From assembly GCA_900618425.1 (NCBI GenBank), contig UZAN01039522.1:68594-132593 (forward strand): 64,000 nucleotides of DNA. Direction: 5' to 3'. The DNA comes from Echinostoma caproni (taxonomy: Eukaryota > Platyhelminthes > Trematoda > Plagiorchiida > Echinostomatidae). A program made the position numbers and the translations under genes. Below the pieces are notes generated by a model. That model did not search any database and was not told the origin of the DNA. It saw only the letters and a program-made list of their open reading frames with translations. Of the stretch, positions 48,928-61,206 are shown one piece after another (position 1 is the stretch's first letter; every line of letters starts with the position of its first letter).

Positions 48928-51129
48928 CAAACAGGTCTGGGGGACTCGGCCTTTTGGTTTGACAGAAACAATGTACCCACAAGAAATGACATTTATTGGG
49001 TGAAATTCAAACAACGTCCGTATGCAAACGGGGAGGGTCATTACCACTTCCAGAAAGAATGCCACGTATTGGGAGAGCGAAAGGGAGGGAGAGAGCGGGA
49101 ACGGGTAGTGCCGGTCTTTGTAGAGCAACAATGACCAATGCAACGTGATTGCGCATTACACAGAGGAAAAAATAAACGCTCAAATTATTTCGGCATTGTG
49201 GTATACAACTGGTGCCTGAGTGCATAAATCTGTCATAATAACCGAAGAACGTTTAGTTTATTCTCCACTGATCAAATGTGCCATTTTCCCGGAGCTGGAC
49301 AACAAGCAATCAAACAAACTCAGACGGAAGCACGCTCACAAATCCGCCGAAATCTTTCAGGCATTCAGTGCAGATGTGCAGTGTCCATGTGTTAGTGTGC
49401 GTTGGGTTGGGTGTCCATTGAGGAGAAACTCAGGTAACCGGCATTTGTGTGCACACCTACATCATTCATACACACATATACACACATGCATGTGTATGTA
49501 TATATATGCACAGAGAAACAATAAACCCCCAATGTCTGTGTGACATTTCTGTGGCACTTTGTTTGGGTTTTAGCTTTGCAGCACTCCCAATTAACTGATC
49601 AGGCGGACGAACTTTGGAACGACTACCAGAAGAAAGAACTAAGTGACAAGACCTCTGCGAACACTTGGTATTAAACATCATCAATACGTCGCTTGTTCCA
49701 CTTCGATCATGGCTTAAAATTACAGGTAAATCGAGCAAATCGGAAGAGTTCATTCCAGTTTCATTGAAAGATATCTTTATACCGTGAATCTTGTGACGTA
49801 TGAATCATTACGTTTCAAATGCAAGTAGTGTAATTTAAAATCAATAATCATAATTGGTTACAGCCTCAAAGATTGCTAATCCCCGGAAAAAAACGGGACG
49901 GAACTCTGTGAGTGCGCGTCATCTCGAAAGAAAAAAAATTCCATTGAGTCAACCTTCCGGTAATTTTGTTCATTGGAAGCATTGAAGCTCAAACAATGCC
50001 ACTTGCATTATCTTTTCGATCTCAATATTATGACATTTGATATTCAACTTAGATTACCGCTTTTGCCTGATTTGAACTTTACCAACTAGGGAAAATAACA
50101 ACATGCTTGACGTCAGACGAAGTGAAAAATAATAATAATACCGGCGAGTTAAAACCACAAGAGTAATAAATCGTTCGTGTTGGGCAACTATAAGCTTATC
50201 TGTTCGGTCTATCCTCGGAATAATTGCAATCATGTGATGCAAAGAATCCACTACTGACAAGAACTACGATGAATGATTGACTGCGAGCCCGTTCCAGCGT
50301 GCCTCAAACCCATCGAGTCATATAACTCTCCCTTTTGGTTGAGTTTGTTTGACAAAGGAAGCGGAACCTGTTAAATGGTCCATCCGCTCTTCATCGGGCA
50401 CGATGCAACCCCAATACCTTTTATATTAAATTTAACTTCACGAAAAGTATAAAAATTATTACCGTTCTTATTGGAGTTCCCGCACGTTCCAGAGTCATGA
50501 AATAAATTATCTTTCTTTGTTGATCACTGCCAAACAGGACTATAATTCGCATTCCACAACATGAAGGATCCCTAATTGCTCAAAATAACCCCGATTCGAT
50601 TGCGAAACCAACAAACTTCTTTTCTATCAAAAGTATTAAGCGTAAAAGTAAATTAGTGAGAATAAGTGATTCAAAGAAGTCGAGTAGTTTCACCACAAGA
50701 ATGCGAAATGACGAGATGATTAATGTCCACTAGTTTCATTAGACCAGGGTCGATTTTGTATCCAACTAAAATAATAATACACTAATTAGAGAAGCTCTAA
50801 ACGTAAGAGTTGAACTAAAAACTAATCAATTCATGTATCGAACCTTTCATACTAGCGGTTCATATTAGCAAAGCTCTTCTGTCGGTTTCATCTGCAGGAT
50901 CATTTATCTCAGTTTTCTGCTATTTCAATATGATGGACGGTTCACTTTGATCTGTGCTTTCTCAACAACCTGTGCAATTGGGCTGCAAACGTTATAGAAC
51001 TTCGGGGTTTTTATGCCAAGTCACAACTGCCAAAAATGTCACATGAAGAGAAAAGGAAACGGAACTGCAAATAGACTGTGTAGTTTGCGTAAAAGTATCA
51101 GTGTTGGCGTAGACCCTCTGAGTCTTAAG

Positions 51130-52503
51130 AGCCGATTTTCATTACCTGATTAAATGTTTTCGTGTCCTATCAATCATGAAGCATGAGCTTTTGTCTCCAA
51201 CTCAGCACGGATTTCGGCACAAGCGTCCGTGCAACACAAATCTACTTCTTGCACGAGATGAGTGAACAAAATCCATCGATGCAGGCCAGCCATTGGATAT
51301 AGTTTATTTGGACTTCTCCAAGGCATTTGTTCCAGTAAACCACCAAATTCTACTGCGAAAACTCTATGACTACGGAGTAAGAGGTTTGGTTCTCGACTGG
51401 ATCAAGGAGTTTCTCTGACAAAGTTCGTGTTGGTGATTCATTATCAGGACCTATCACCGCTGCCCAAGGGGTTCCTCAAGGATCCGTACTGGGGCCTCGT
51501 CTCTTTCTTGCATTTATAAACNGACCCGCCACATGTCCTTGGGCCTAATACACTGCCACTTGCGGAAGATGCTAAGCTCCGGAGAACGGAAACACATCCT
51601 AAGGATTATATAGCACTCCAATAAACAATCGATGCAGCCCACCGATGGTCAATCACCAATGACATCGAGTTCAACGTTTCCAAATGCAGAGTTATTTCCA
51701 TGCGGTAGAAGACTCGTTTCTTCTATGTTCTGGGGAACCACATACTACTGCATGCCACTGATGAAAGGGATTTGGGAGTTATGGTACAGGAGGACGTAGG
51801 ATGTTCCACGCATTGTGCCAGAGAATCATCCATGGCTCTAAAACAAGTTGGAGTACTCAGACGTGTTTTTGGGCAGTTAGAAAGAGCACTGTTCCCACGC
51901 TTGCTATCAGCGTTCGTTCGGCCACACACGGAGTGCGCCGTTCAAGTATGGAATCCATGGTTAAACCGCGACAAGAGGGCTCTAGAACGTCCGCAAAGGC
52001 TGGCAACGAAATTGGTAAAATGTCTGTTTAACAAGACATACTCCGAAAGACTGCAAATATGGGGGCTCTACATATCTCAATACCGCTGACTTCGAGGGTG
52101 CCTAATCTTGGCATATCACATACCGCCCCAACCTAATCCCCTTGCCGTTCTATGCTAACTTTACCTCATAATGATCACCTCAGGTGACATCCACTAAAGA
52201 TGAAGACCCAGAACAGCCGCCTCGATTGCCGGCCTCACTCGTTTGCAGTCAGAGTATGCGGCGTATGGAATTCTCTTGCATCTGATGTAATATATGCTAC
52301 TACATTTGAACTATTTAAATCACAACTTGATAAAACATTGGAACACTTAAAATTTCAACATCCGTGAATGATCATGCAAATTGTTATTATTATTATTTTC
52401 TCTTTGTGAAGCTATTCAAAATATTCTATAAAAATCATATGGGGCATGATAAGCTTCTGCTTTGTTAAATCGCCCATAATAAAACTTCGACTTTGACTTT
52501 GAA
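51130..52503 (+). pseudogene. decayed CR1-like LINE, RT to 3' tail
   Basis: Seen: RT blocks in order with frameshifts and stops. SPTQHGFRHKRPCNTNLLLA lies at about 51200-51258, and motif A DIVYLDFSKAF at about 51296-51328. Motif B QGVPQGSVLGPRLFL lies at about 51466-51510. A degenerate motif C LAEDAKL (51559-51579) stands where YADD or FADD is expected. A 105-codon open block (51772-52089) holds RPHTECAVQVWNPW and QRLATKLVKCL. The C-terminus reads HSFAVRVCGVWNSL and FKSQLDKTLEHL, with a stop at 52365-52367. The element ends in a short 3' repeat (AAAACTTCGACTTTGACTTT), a tail type known in CR1-group elements. Single stops after ARDE and after IKEFL, a frameshift near the N at 51522, and the lost first catalytic Asp show that it is inactive. 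Confidence 0.85.
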
Positions 52504-54884
52504 TGAAATATTATCCATCTCGCTATCCAGTTTTAATTGAATCTTTATTCGCGCTTATTGAGTTGTATTAAAACCACTCAATTCTATCAACGTATCGAAA
52601 AACCTGGGGAAATTTCTTTTCCATAATACACTTTTACGCCAAAACTATTTTTTCCACCTAGACGGCTATAGACTAGCAGTCTCAAAGAAGAGAAGCTAGC
52701 TTTTGACAGATGCGTAATAAATCATGTCACTTTGGACGCCACCACTACGCTTCAAATCACCATCTATAGAGTCACGAGGACTTGGAGTTTGTCAAGACGA
52801 TTTTTGGCCTTATTAATCTAAGTAAAATAAATAAATGTATGGGAATTGAAAACACCTAAAATGCTGATCAAAACAGCATTGGCTCCGTGCAGGTTAGAAT
52901 GCAATAACGGGATCATAAAACGACCAGACTAGACCAGACTAACCAAGTGTGTTTCGTATCGTAACGGGGAGAAAAAAGCAGACAATCATTTGCTTCCAGT
53001 CAAAATATAAAAATCACTTCTAAGGTAATCTAGCTTCACTGAGTAATACACACAGACTGACAGTCATTGTTTTCTCATCCTTTCTTCCAGTCTGATATGC
53101 ATGCATGACATCCCTTCGCGGAGACTGAGAATAACTTAGCAGAAAGTTTACAAACATACCTGTGTTGTATACAGATGAACCAAACCGAAGTCATTTTCTA
53201 CTTGTTTGGCAAATGCGATTCCACTAGCACACTAAGAATCCACTCTGTATTATAGTTGTTGTAATTGTAGGTTGTATGAATGCAGGTGATGGTGTGATGG
53301 AGACGGTGTTGGTGTTGGTGACGGTACTGATTGCCCTGGTCGATTCAGTTTATCCGAGCGTCTTTGGGCGGATCGTATTGGGTGGGAAATGATGCTTTAC
53401 TGTTTCTACTTCGGCTAAGCATGGCAAGTGTGGACAAAAGACATGTGGAATCATACAAATATCTTCTCTTTCATGGAAAGAATCAAGCGCATGAAGGAAT
53501 AACCAGTCACGTAAGCGCGCACACGGATAAACTGGCATTTTCTTCCGCACATGGCCCTTTCAGTAAAATAATTCAGGTCCATCAAATCTCTTCTAGATCT
53601 CTTCGTTTCACGTCACACAAAATTTGTTGTCTTACTGCTCATCAACAGTTTTGCAAATCCATATAAAAGAGTTTTGAATAACTGGGGGGATTGTGCAAAC
53701 TTTCCATCCTACGATCAATGTAACAGTTTACCCAATTTAAGGTGGGCGTGAAATGGGTTTTTCTACCGCCTTGATTCCCAGCGCTGTTGCATCCCTTTCA
53801 GTTGTTGCAAAAAAGAACAAGGTGGTGCTACAAGGCCAAACATAGATTGCCGACATATCAAGAGAAGCTGAGCTTACTCAGATTGTTGATAACAGCTTTC
53901 ACTCTAACCCAACTCAGGGAATAGAGAGATTGGAGGGTTTTGATAGTGATTTGCAAGTCAATTCTTTCTATTCAACCTGCAGGCGCTAGTTTTGGTCTGC
54001 TTTGTTCAAATGGACAGCTTCTGTCTCTCATCAAATTTTTGTCAGTGATTGAGCATTTTTTTAAATCCGTTTGGAATGAATCATCTATGACAAGAAAGTG
54101 TATGCTCTATCAAGTATGACAGTAATTTCCGTTATGATGACGATGGTGATATTGATGATGATGTGTTCTTAGAGGTAGTCCATGAAAAAAACCATTAAGC
54201 AGATGGTCTTAAACCTCTACCGATCTAAGAGTTGTTATTTGCCATTCATCAAATTCATACACCGAACGTTTCAGTGTGGAACGGTCATATTCGAAGTTTC
54301 TCGAGGACAGGAGAAGTCAGTAATTTAGATGAAGACAATACCGAGATTGCAATTTATAAGTGCAGTTGGAGTACTTTACTTTTGTGTATACCATCAAATC
54401 CGATATGTCAAAATTACTTTACATATGCCAATGGAATTTTTGTACACTGGTATTCCAATGACGGGGCCAGGGAGAGCCAAGAAAAAGAAAATCTTCGGTG
54501 TTCTCAGCATTCAGCTTCCTCGTCCAACATTTCCAAACACTGATTTACAGCACAGATCGTAATACGATTAAATAAAAACAAACAATGAGTATTTACGTTT
54601 GGAGAGATAAAGCAACATACATTACCAGCCATCGAACCACTTCAACTCTGGCCTGCCTCTCCTTTTCGCTATATATCTAGAATTCTACACTTAGTAACCG
54701 CTTCTTTTGTTGACGAGCCGATTCAATTATGGCACGATTAGAAAACTGCTTGATCATGTTTGAGTAGAAAGCCCATGATCATGAGGGAACGTCCGTTTTG
54801 TTTCAGCACGCTTTGACGCAACTTGCAGAAATTAAATGTTTGCTCTAATCAGATGTTTCCGCACACCAAACTATTTTTATTCAG

Positions 54885-54912
54885 AATCTTCCGGACATGT
54901 TCCTTCCCTATG
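54885..54912 (+). CDS. candidate 28-nt micro-exon
   Basis: Strong acceptor and donor, but a 28-nt exon carries almost no coding evidence. The three frames are all open; one reads NLPDMFLPY. Confidence 0.12.
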
Positions 54913-57900
54913 GTGAGTGTCGTACAAAAAAACTTAACGGTGAGAAAAGAACCACGTTCTCCAATAGAACAGAGGATTTTATTGAGTGAATGGATTGGAA
55001 GCTAAGTCTTGAATGAGGCCACTTTTCGGTGAATTAGCGCAATTCAACCAGCTCGTATCCTTGAATGGAAGAACCCTACTAGTTTAGCGAGTGGATGGGA
55101 AACAATTAGCAGTTCAGTCGAGAATAACAAGGCTGGACGGTGCTGAGGACTTAGTTAGTTACTCTGTCTCCAAGAATCTCTATGGATCACTGTGGTTTGT
55201 GGGTGCAACATCTTCTCCAGCAGGAGATGAACAGAAAAAAATGCAAGTAAATTGGCCGGATAATAAAAGTGGTTGGTCAGAAATTGATCAGTCAGAGCAT
55301 TATGGCCGATTAAGGAATTACTTCAAGGTTCGAAATGCTTCAAATGACTGCAAGTTCATTTGAAGACTAGTTTTGGACACATTTTCATATGGGGATTTTT
55401 TCAACTTTCGACCTATTTTATTAAATGACTGATTGTACGGCTAACAAAAACTACTCTTTTCATATCCCCAATGGACTCAGTATTTATGCGTCGGTAATTT
55501 CTACTAATTTCAATAGCCCTGAAACCAATATGATACGCTAGACTTTTCACTGATGTTCACAGCTGACGGCTAGGTTTGAATCATGTTAATTTCAACTTGG
55601 AACTCGCTTGAGTAATCCTCGTAATTGTATCTTGTACACTATTCGGTAAAAGCACCGGAAACACCCCAATATTCCTCATCACGAGCACATATAGGATCAC
55701 CCAATTCATTATCTCCAATGCCCGGTCTTTCCATTTGGACCGATATATGGTTCTCCATTTCACTGCTTTTGAATGCAGGTGATTCTAACTTCCGTTTTCT
55801 TAGGATTTTGTTCTATAGTAAATTAAAAGACGCCATTTGTGGTTGTATGAAATTTACAAGCAGAAACCCTGATCACAATGTAGTATATAAGCAAGCGCAG
55901 GGATTAGGATAAGGATGGGTTTTTGAGCAATTCATATAATGTTTTTGAGGTTATCTCACTTTTGTACTCCACATTGGATCACAGAGTAAATACGGGAATA
56001 CGAGGAACGCAACAGCAAAAACAACAACAACTGCAACAACAATGGTACCTTTATTGACTAAGTAACAGGATAACAGCACAGACCAAATCTAATATATACT
56101 AAATAGTTGACTCTGACACCGGGCAACTTTAGTTATTCCTCTTAACATCAACAGTTTGCACTTCACAAACAGCATGTGAACTGCAGTCACAAGAGCTTTA
56201 TTTGTGGGTCAAAGGTTAGATACGTAATAATCATAAAAAGGGTAACCGCGCGTACGTCTCCCCAAAACCCAAATTGATTGAATCTCACTAAAATCCACTA
56301 GTATTCTCGTGAGAGATGACAGTCCTATCCACAAGTTGTTTTTGTAGAACCGCATTCACTAAGCCCTTGATGATGATGAGGCGTCCTATACATATTAATT
56401 TGATCTCATTCTCAGAGGAACACAAATTAGCCCCAAATTAGTCACTTTTCATCCCGGCAGTAAGAATCCTTTCAAATGAAATCGCCTAATGAAACCCGTC
56501 AGACTTATACCTTAATTGTTTTCCTATCGGAAAAACTGCCCAGAACAAATGGTTGACAGTCCGCTCTACCCCCTCCCAAACCAAAAAACAAACAGCAATC
56601 CCCAACGAGCATGGCGCACTCTCGCCCCAGAACACAATAACCCGTGGTGTACACACACACACGTGCACCGATTCTCCGGCCACAACATTCAAATATGCAT
56701 AGGGGATAAAGTGCAATTTGACAGGTCTGTTGCAGTAGAGTATCCCGCACCATTATCACACTTCCTGACCTGGTGGTGGATGACTTGACAACCCTTGTCC
56801 TCGTGTCCTTCCCCTATCACATCGGTGTGATAGTTTGCACTGCACAGCAAAACATAGATGTTTATGCGTGGGGAATAGAACACAGAGAGACCCAGTGAGT
56901 CAGAATCACACACACCCACTTACACACACATCTTGAGTATAATGTCCAGACCGGGTATCAGGGGAATTTTCCTCCCCCCCCCCGTCCACGGTCATAGTGC
57001 GGGATGTGGAACACTCGTCAGGTACCCACCCGTTTCGAGCTTATCTGAGGAAACAAGCTTGTCGGATAAATGACGCTGTGTCTGTATGATAGAGAGCGAG
57101 AAGGAAATAGGCATTCGAATGACAAGTTGAAGACAAAGGACGTGTGTGTGAGGATAGTAAAGGTGGGAGTGAGTGACAGTTCCGGGTTTCGGATTCTACG
57201 GTTTCACTACAATTGGCACCCCTCAGACATGTAGTAGTACAGCAGCCTTTTTATCCATGGAATGTCTCTTAGTACAAAAGACCAACTATATTAGGCGGAA
57301 ATGTTTTTTTAAAGCCTTGAGTAGCGTTTTTCACTAACGCTTGTTGTTTCTACTTTACCCTGTTTTTTGCATTTGGAAGAGTTTGAACGGGAGTGAAATT
57401 TAGCCCCCATTGCACGGCAATATGTTTTCGTGTGGGAAAAGAGGGGGAAGCCGAACCTACGCAATTCGAGCTTTTTAAATGTTTCAGCGATTTATCTAAA
57501 ATACACCTCATCAACCTGCAGTAAAACAGTTACCGTAAAGCTGAACAGCATCACAGTTAGAAGTCAACAATAAATATTCCTTCTCTACTCAGCGAACAAG
57601 GTGATATTATTTTTTGAACGAATTATAAAGCCGTAGAGGTTATTATTACTATTACTATTATTACTAATATTATCATCATTTTCACTAATAATGGTAATGT
57701 TGTGATGATCTACTCGCATTTGGGAACAGTGTGTTCGGTGCGTGCTCGAAGAGGCTTTCAGTGGATTCTCACTGCATCTGAGAGCGGATTAAGGGATTAG
57801 CTGTAATAAATACAGAAGAAATGGAGAGATTGCCGAACTGTCTGGCCACTGATCAAGAGCTCTCCATGGACCCACACGTCTATCCGTGTTGTTTTTCTTC

Positions 57901-58397
57901 TGCTGCTATTTTTGTTGTTGTTGTACGGAATCCACAACATATTTAAGACTACCTCATTGTTCTCCATATAGAAACTGGGCTAGTAGTGATTGTGTGTCAA
58001 CAGCGTTGCCGGTGAATACTGTAAAACTGTTTGGTGGCATTTCATCCCGTTTCTCTTAAACTAAGATACTATTATTCCCACTTGGCTCATTAATTGTTAC
58101 CTAAACATGTGTCCCAGAGGGAGAGAAAAAATACCTAATCCTTTAAACCAAACTGGTTCTCCAATGAAACTGTTGACTTCAATTCCCTTCCTACTCCTCA
58201 TTTTCACCTTCGCTGGCTTATATGGTTACGCTCATCCATGATACATTTATGCACTGCATAGGCAACATTTTTATTCTGCTTCTCTGTCAACAAAGATGAG
58301 AACCAATGAAGAAGCAGTAAAACCTGTGTGATTAAATTGCCCGGCTTACCTCGCTCACTTTACTATTTATCTGTTTGTCTTGTCTTACAAATCCATT

Positions 58398-58478
58398 GGT
58401 CCAGTGGATTTGTATGGCATGGATGGTATGTATGCATGGTGAAGGTCACCACCTGGAGATCATTTGTTCGAACCCCAC
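58398..58478 (+). repeat. tRNA-like relic (SINE-type)
   Basis: A-box-like TGGTCCAGTGG at 58398-58408 and B-box GTTCGAACCCC at 58466-58476. The 3' half resembles the relic at 40146-40216. Confidence 0.35.
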
Positions 58479-60767
58479 CCCCGCCACCGTCGCCGCCAAA
58501 CTTTCCCCAGTTCAGTGTGTCACATTCCATTCCTTTGATTGTCTACGTTTTCCTCCTTAAAATCGTTTGCAATTGGGAGGAGTTAGAAGAAAAAAGTGCA
58601 ACCACCAGAAAGTTGTACTCATACTGACGGTATTTTGGGCGAAAGCCGTGTCATTAGGCATGCATGGTACGGGACGACAAGTGTTGTTCAAAATCCCATA
58701 TTCTCGTTAGCGATTGGCTGTCAGTATACAGTTAGCTGAATCCTGAAATTCGACTATTCTCACTTGATGATGACGATGAGGATTATGTGAATACTCTTTG
58801 TGCTGTGCACTTTAGACCAGGTTAAGAAGTTGGAAAAAACCCAAATAACACCCAGTCTGTGTACTCTTTGGACACGTAGAAAAGAAAATGTGTGCGGTTT
58901 GCACTTGTACGCTAGTGTTATTTGTCCCTTTCAAATGAAACATATGACCAGAAGGTGCGAACCGGAGAGCGATTTTGTGGGGCGGTTTGTGCAGTCAACT
59001 AAACCGGAAATAGAATACAGACGCGAGGGCCTCAGATCGGGATGACCGAGGTTGACCAGAAGTTCTCCAAGCACCGGTGGAGAAGATTTTCGGATCCACG
59101 GAGAGAAACCAAATGAAAGCGAAATGGTTCCCTTCCCGGTAGCATTTCGTTTGATCAAAATAATTGTGAGGTTTTTCTCTGCTTGCTAATTCAGACTGAC
59201 AAATAAAAGTAACCTCCAACAGAGTGCCTCGGGCAGATAAATGATTTGGAACCAACACAGNGTTACACATAATTATCACTTGGTTATAGCAACAAATCCT
59301 AGTGCTGGTTCCCTTTACCAGTAATGTAGGAAAACCGAAAAACATTTTCCCTAAGGATTTACTGACAGATTTATATGGTTGTCAAAAGTGGCCTATCATA
59401 CTCTTGGAGTATATCAAATTTCTTGCAATTAAGCGTAAAGCTCGGTATCACCCTCGTTAAAAATAAAACCTATTATAAACTGTTGTTCACTGCTTGAACC
59501 CCGGAGTGTTGAACAGCACTGAAGAATCAGCGATGCAAAATGCATTATAGGCACAACTTGAGGAAGACTAGGCCTTACCTTGTGAAGTTAGTCGTTGGGA
59601 TGCAGTGATATCCGATTGGCTCACACTGTTCACTGGATTACGTGAAGTCGAGATGGATCTGAGAGATTGAGAGGTAAAGAAACAAGAATGGTAACGACTT
59701 AATACTGGCCACAAAACTCAATTTCTGTGTATCATCTTTTCATAAAAATCAATGATGTGCTATTCTTTTTGTTGGGGAAAACAGATTACTTTCAAGAAAT
59801 CATCGAACTTATCTGACTTAGAAATATAAACTGATGTGTTTAAATCAAGCCTCCTCCCCTAAATCTTTTTTCTGTTTGGGTTTTGTAATTGGAGCTTTTG
59901 ATGAAACAACTCACAAGACGATTCTTGGAGTTATTGATTACACGATGGTATTTTGTGATACGGCTATCGCATGTTCGGTCATGAGTAGATCATGCTTATC
60001 TACACACTTTATTCTGAGAATGCTATCTTCATGAGTAACCGGTGTATAAAAATAATAGCTATGGCATTTGTGTACGTGAATCATGGTTTTATATATTTGT
60101 CTTCTGGTGCAAACTTATCCTGTGCAGTCGCACCAGTGAGTAACAATCTTCACGAAGTTATTCAATCGTATACATGTTACACAGTTCAGTAGTTCAATGC
60201 CCGGTGAAAGACCGACATTGCAATTAGGTATTTAGAAGCTTTAGTAAATTAGGTTGTGCTGATAAAACATAGAATTATCAACTTTTTGCACTGTCAGTTA
60301 GGAAAGTTATGATTCTGGTGAGATGAACCTTTAGATCAAACACACTAGGTGTTCAAAAGTCATATAACCATACACAACAAATTTGCATGCATTTATGGAA
60401 CGTAAAACTAATTTATGGTATCCATCTCAAGAAACGCCTCGTTCGGATTGTACGCATTACATCACTTTTATTTAGCTGATCCCTTAATTTGGATCAGGCC
60501 GCTGACCACCAACGGCAAGTTTTGATGAAATCTTCGACTGTTTTATTTCGATCACTTGAAATTCTTGCTTCTTTGGTCACCTTGAAAATAGAATTGTCGG
60601 GCAAAAGTGGCTTGAGTCAAACAGTATTCATCGGACGATCAATCTGTTCGATCGGAATTAACAGCTGTCTTCCTTTCTTGGTGTCCGACAAAAGTTAACT
60701 GGTTGACTATCACAGAAGACGATATCTGAACAAACATAAATTGGTGATTCGGTTTCGCCATGAAATG

Positions 60768-60838
60768 AGCTGGTTGGCACAGTGGTAACACCCTCACCTT
60801 CCATGCGAGCTTTCAGGAGTCCAAATCCCGGATGGGAC
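60768..60838 (+). repeat. tRNA-like relic, Gly(UCC)-like
   Basis: GAGCTGGTTGGCACAGTGGT resembles the 5' half of tRNA-Gly, and CACCTTCCATG would present anticodon UCC. The T arm is degenerate (GTCCAAATCCC). Most likely a tRNA-derived SINE remnant. Confidence 0.4.
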
Positions 60839-61122
60839 GTTAGATATGCCCTACTGGTGAGCTCTCATAAGAGTAAAACTCGAATTTAATGCTTCCGAAT
60901 GTATGATTGACTGGATGAACTGATGAGTGTGCGTGATGGTGAAGTCTCAGTGGTGGACAGTTCAAATCTAAACCAATCTTTTGTTGAGCGAAGGTTCAAA
61001 GTATAGGATTTCCCAAGTTGATGTTGGATTCAAAAATTCTTAGTGAGATTTGAATTATTTGTTCGACAAGGTTAACTCCTTATTTAGAAACGAGATACCA
61101 ACTATGATGTTTATCTTTTCAG

Positions 61123-61206
61123 CTGCCTCTTTATTGCTCGATTTGGCAGTAATTTGCAATGACATTCTGCATATGGTGATCAAAATGTGGTGGCGTTTCG
61201 TCAGCA
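61123..61206 (+). CDS. candidate exon with a hydrophobic segment
   Basis: Seen: ATGATGTTTATCTTTTCAG acceptor, 84 nt with only one frame open, then CAGCA|GTATGT donor. The peptide starts ASLLLDLAVICNDIL and ends MWWRFVS, which would make a membrane-type helix. Both splice sites are close to consensus and the length is a multiple of three. No family can be named on 28 residues. Confidence 0.27.

Larger units (their letters stand above)
46842..51129. other. no gene seen; microsatellite-rich
   Basis: A GC-richer block spans about 47800-48480. It holds CA-rich sequence, the (CTGT)n tract and several overlapping open frames on both strands, which the base composition explains. An (ACTAT)n tract is at 48891-48927 and a palindromic CA/TG stretch at about 49470-49510. 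Confidence 0.3.
52504..60766. other. long stretch without recognised genes
   Basis: It has only weak candidates. One is a 28-nt block between CTATTTTTATTCAG and CTATG|GTGAGTG at 54885-54912 (NLPDMFLPY). The other is a 90-codon plus-strand frame at 55091-55363 without splice support. Low-complexity tracts lie at 53285-53330 (GGTGTT-rich), 56010-56045 (CAA-rich) and 57639-57690 (ATT/ACT-rich), and a C-run at 56974-56983. Confidence 0.3.
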
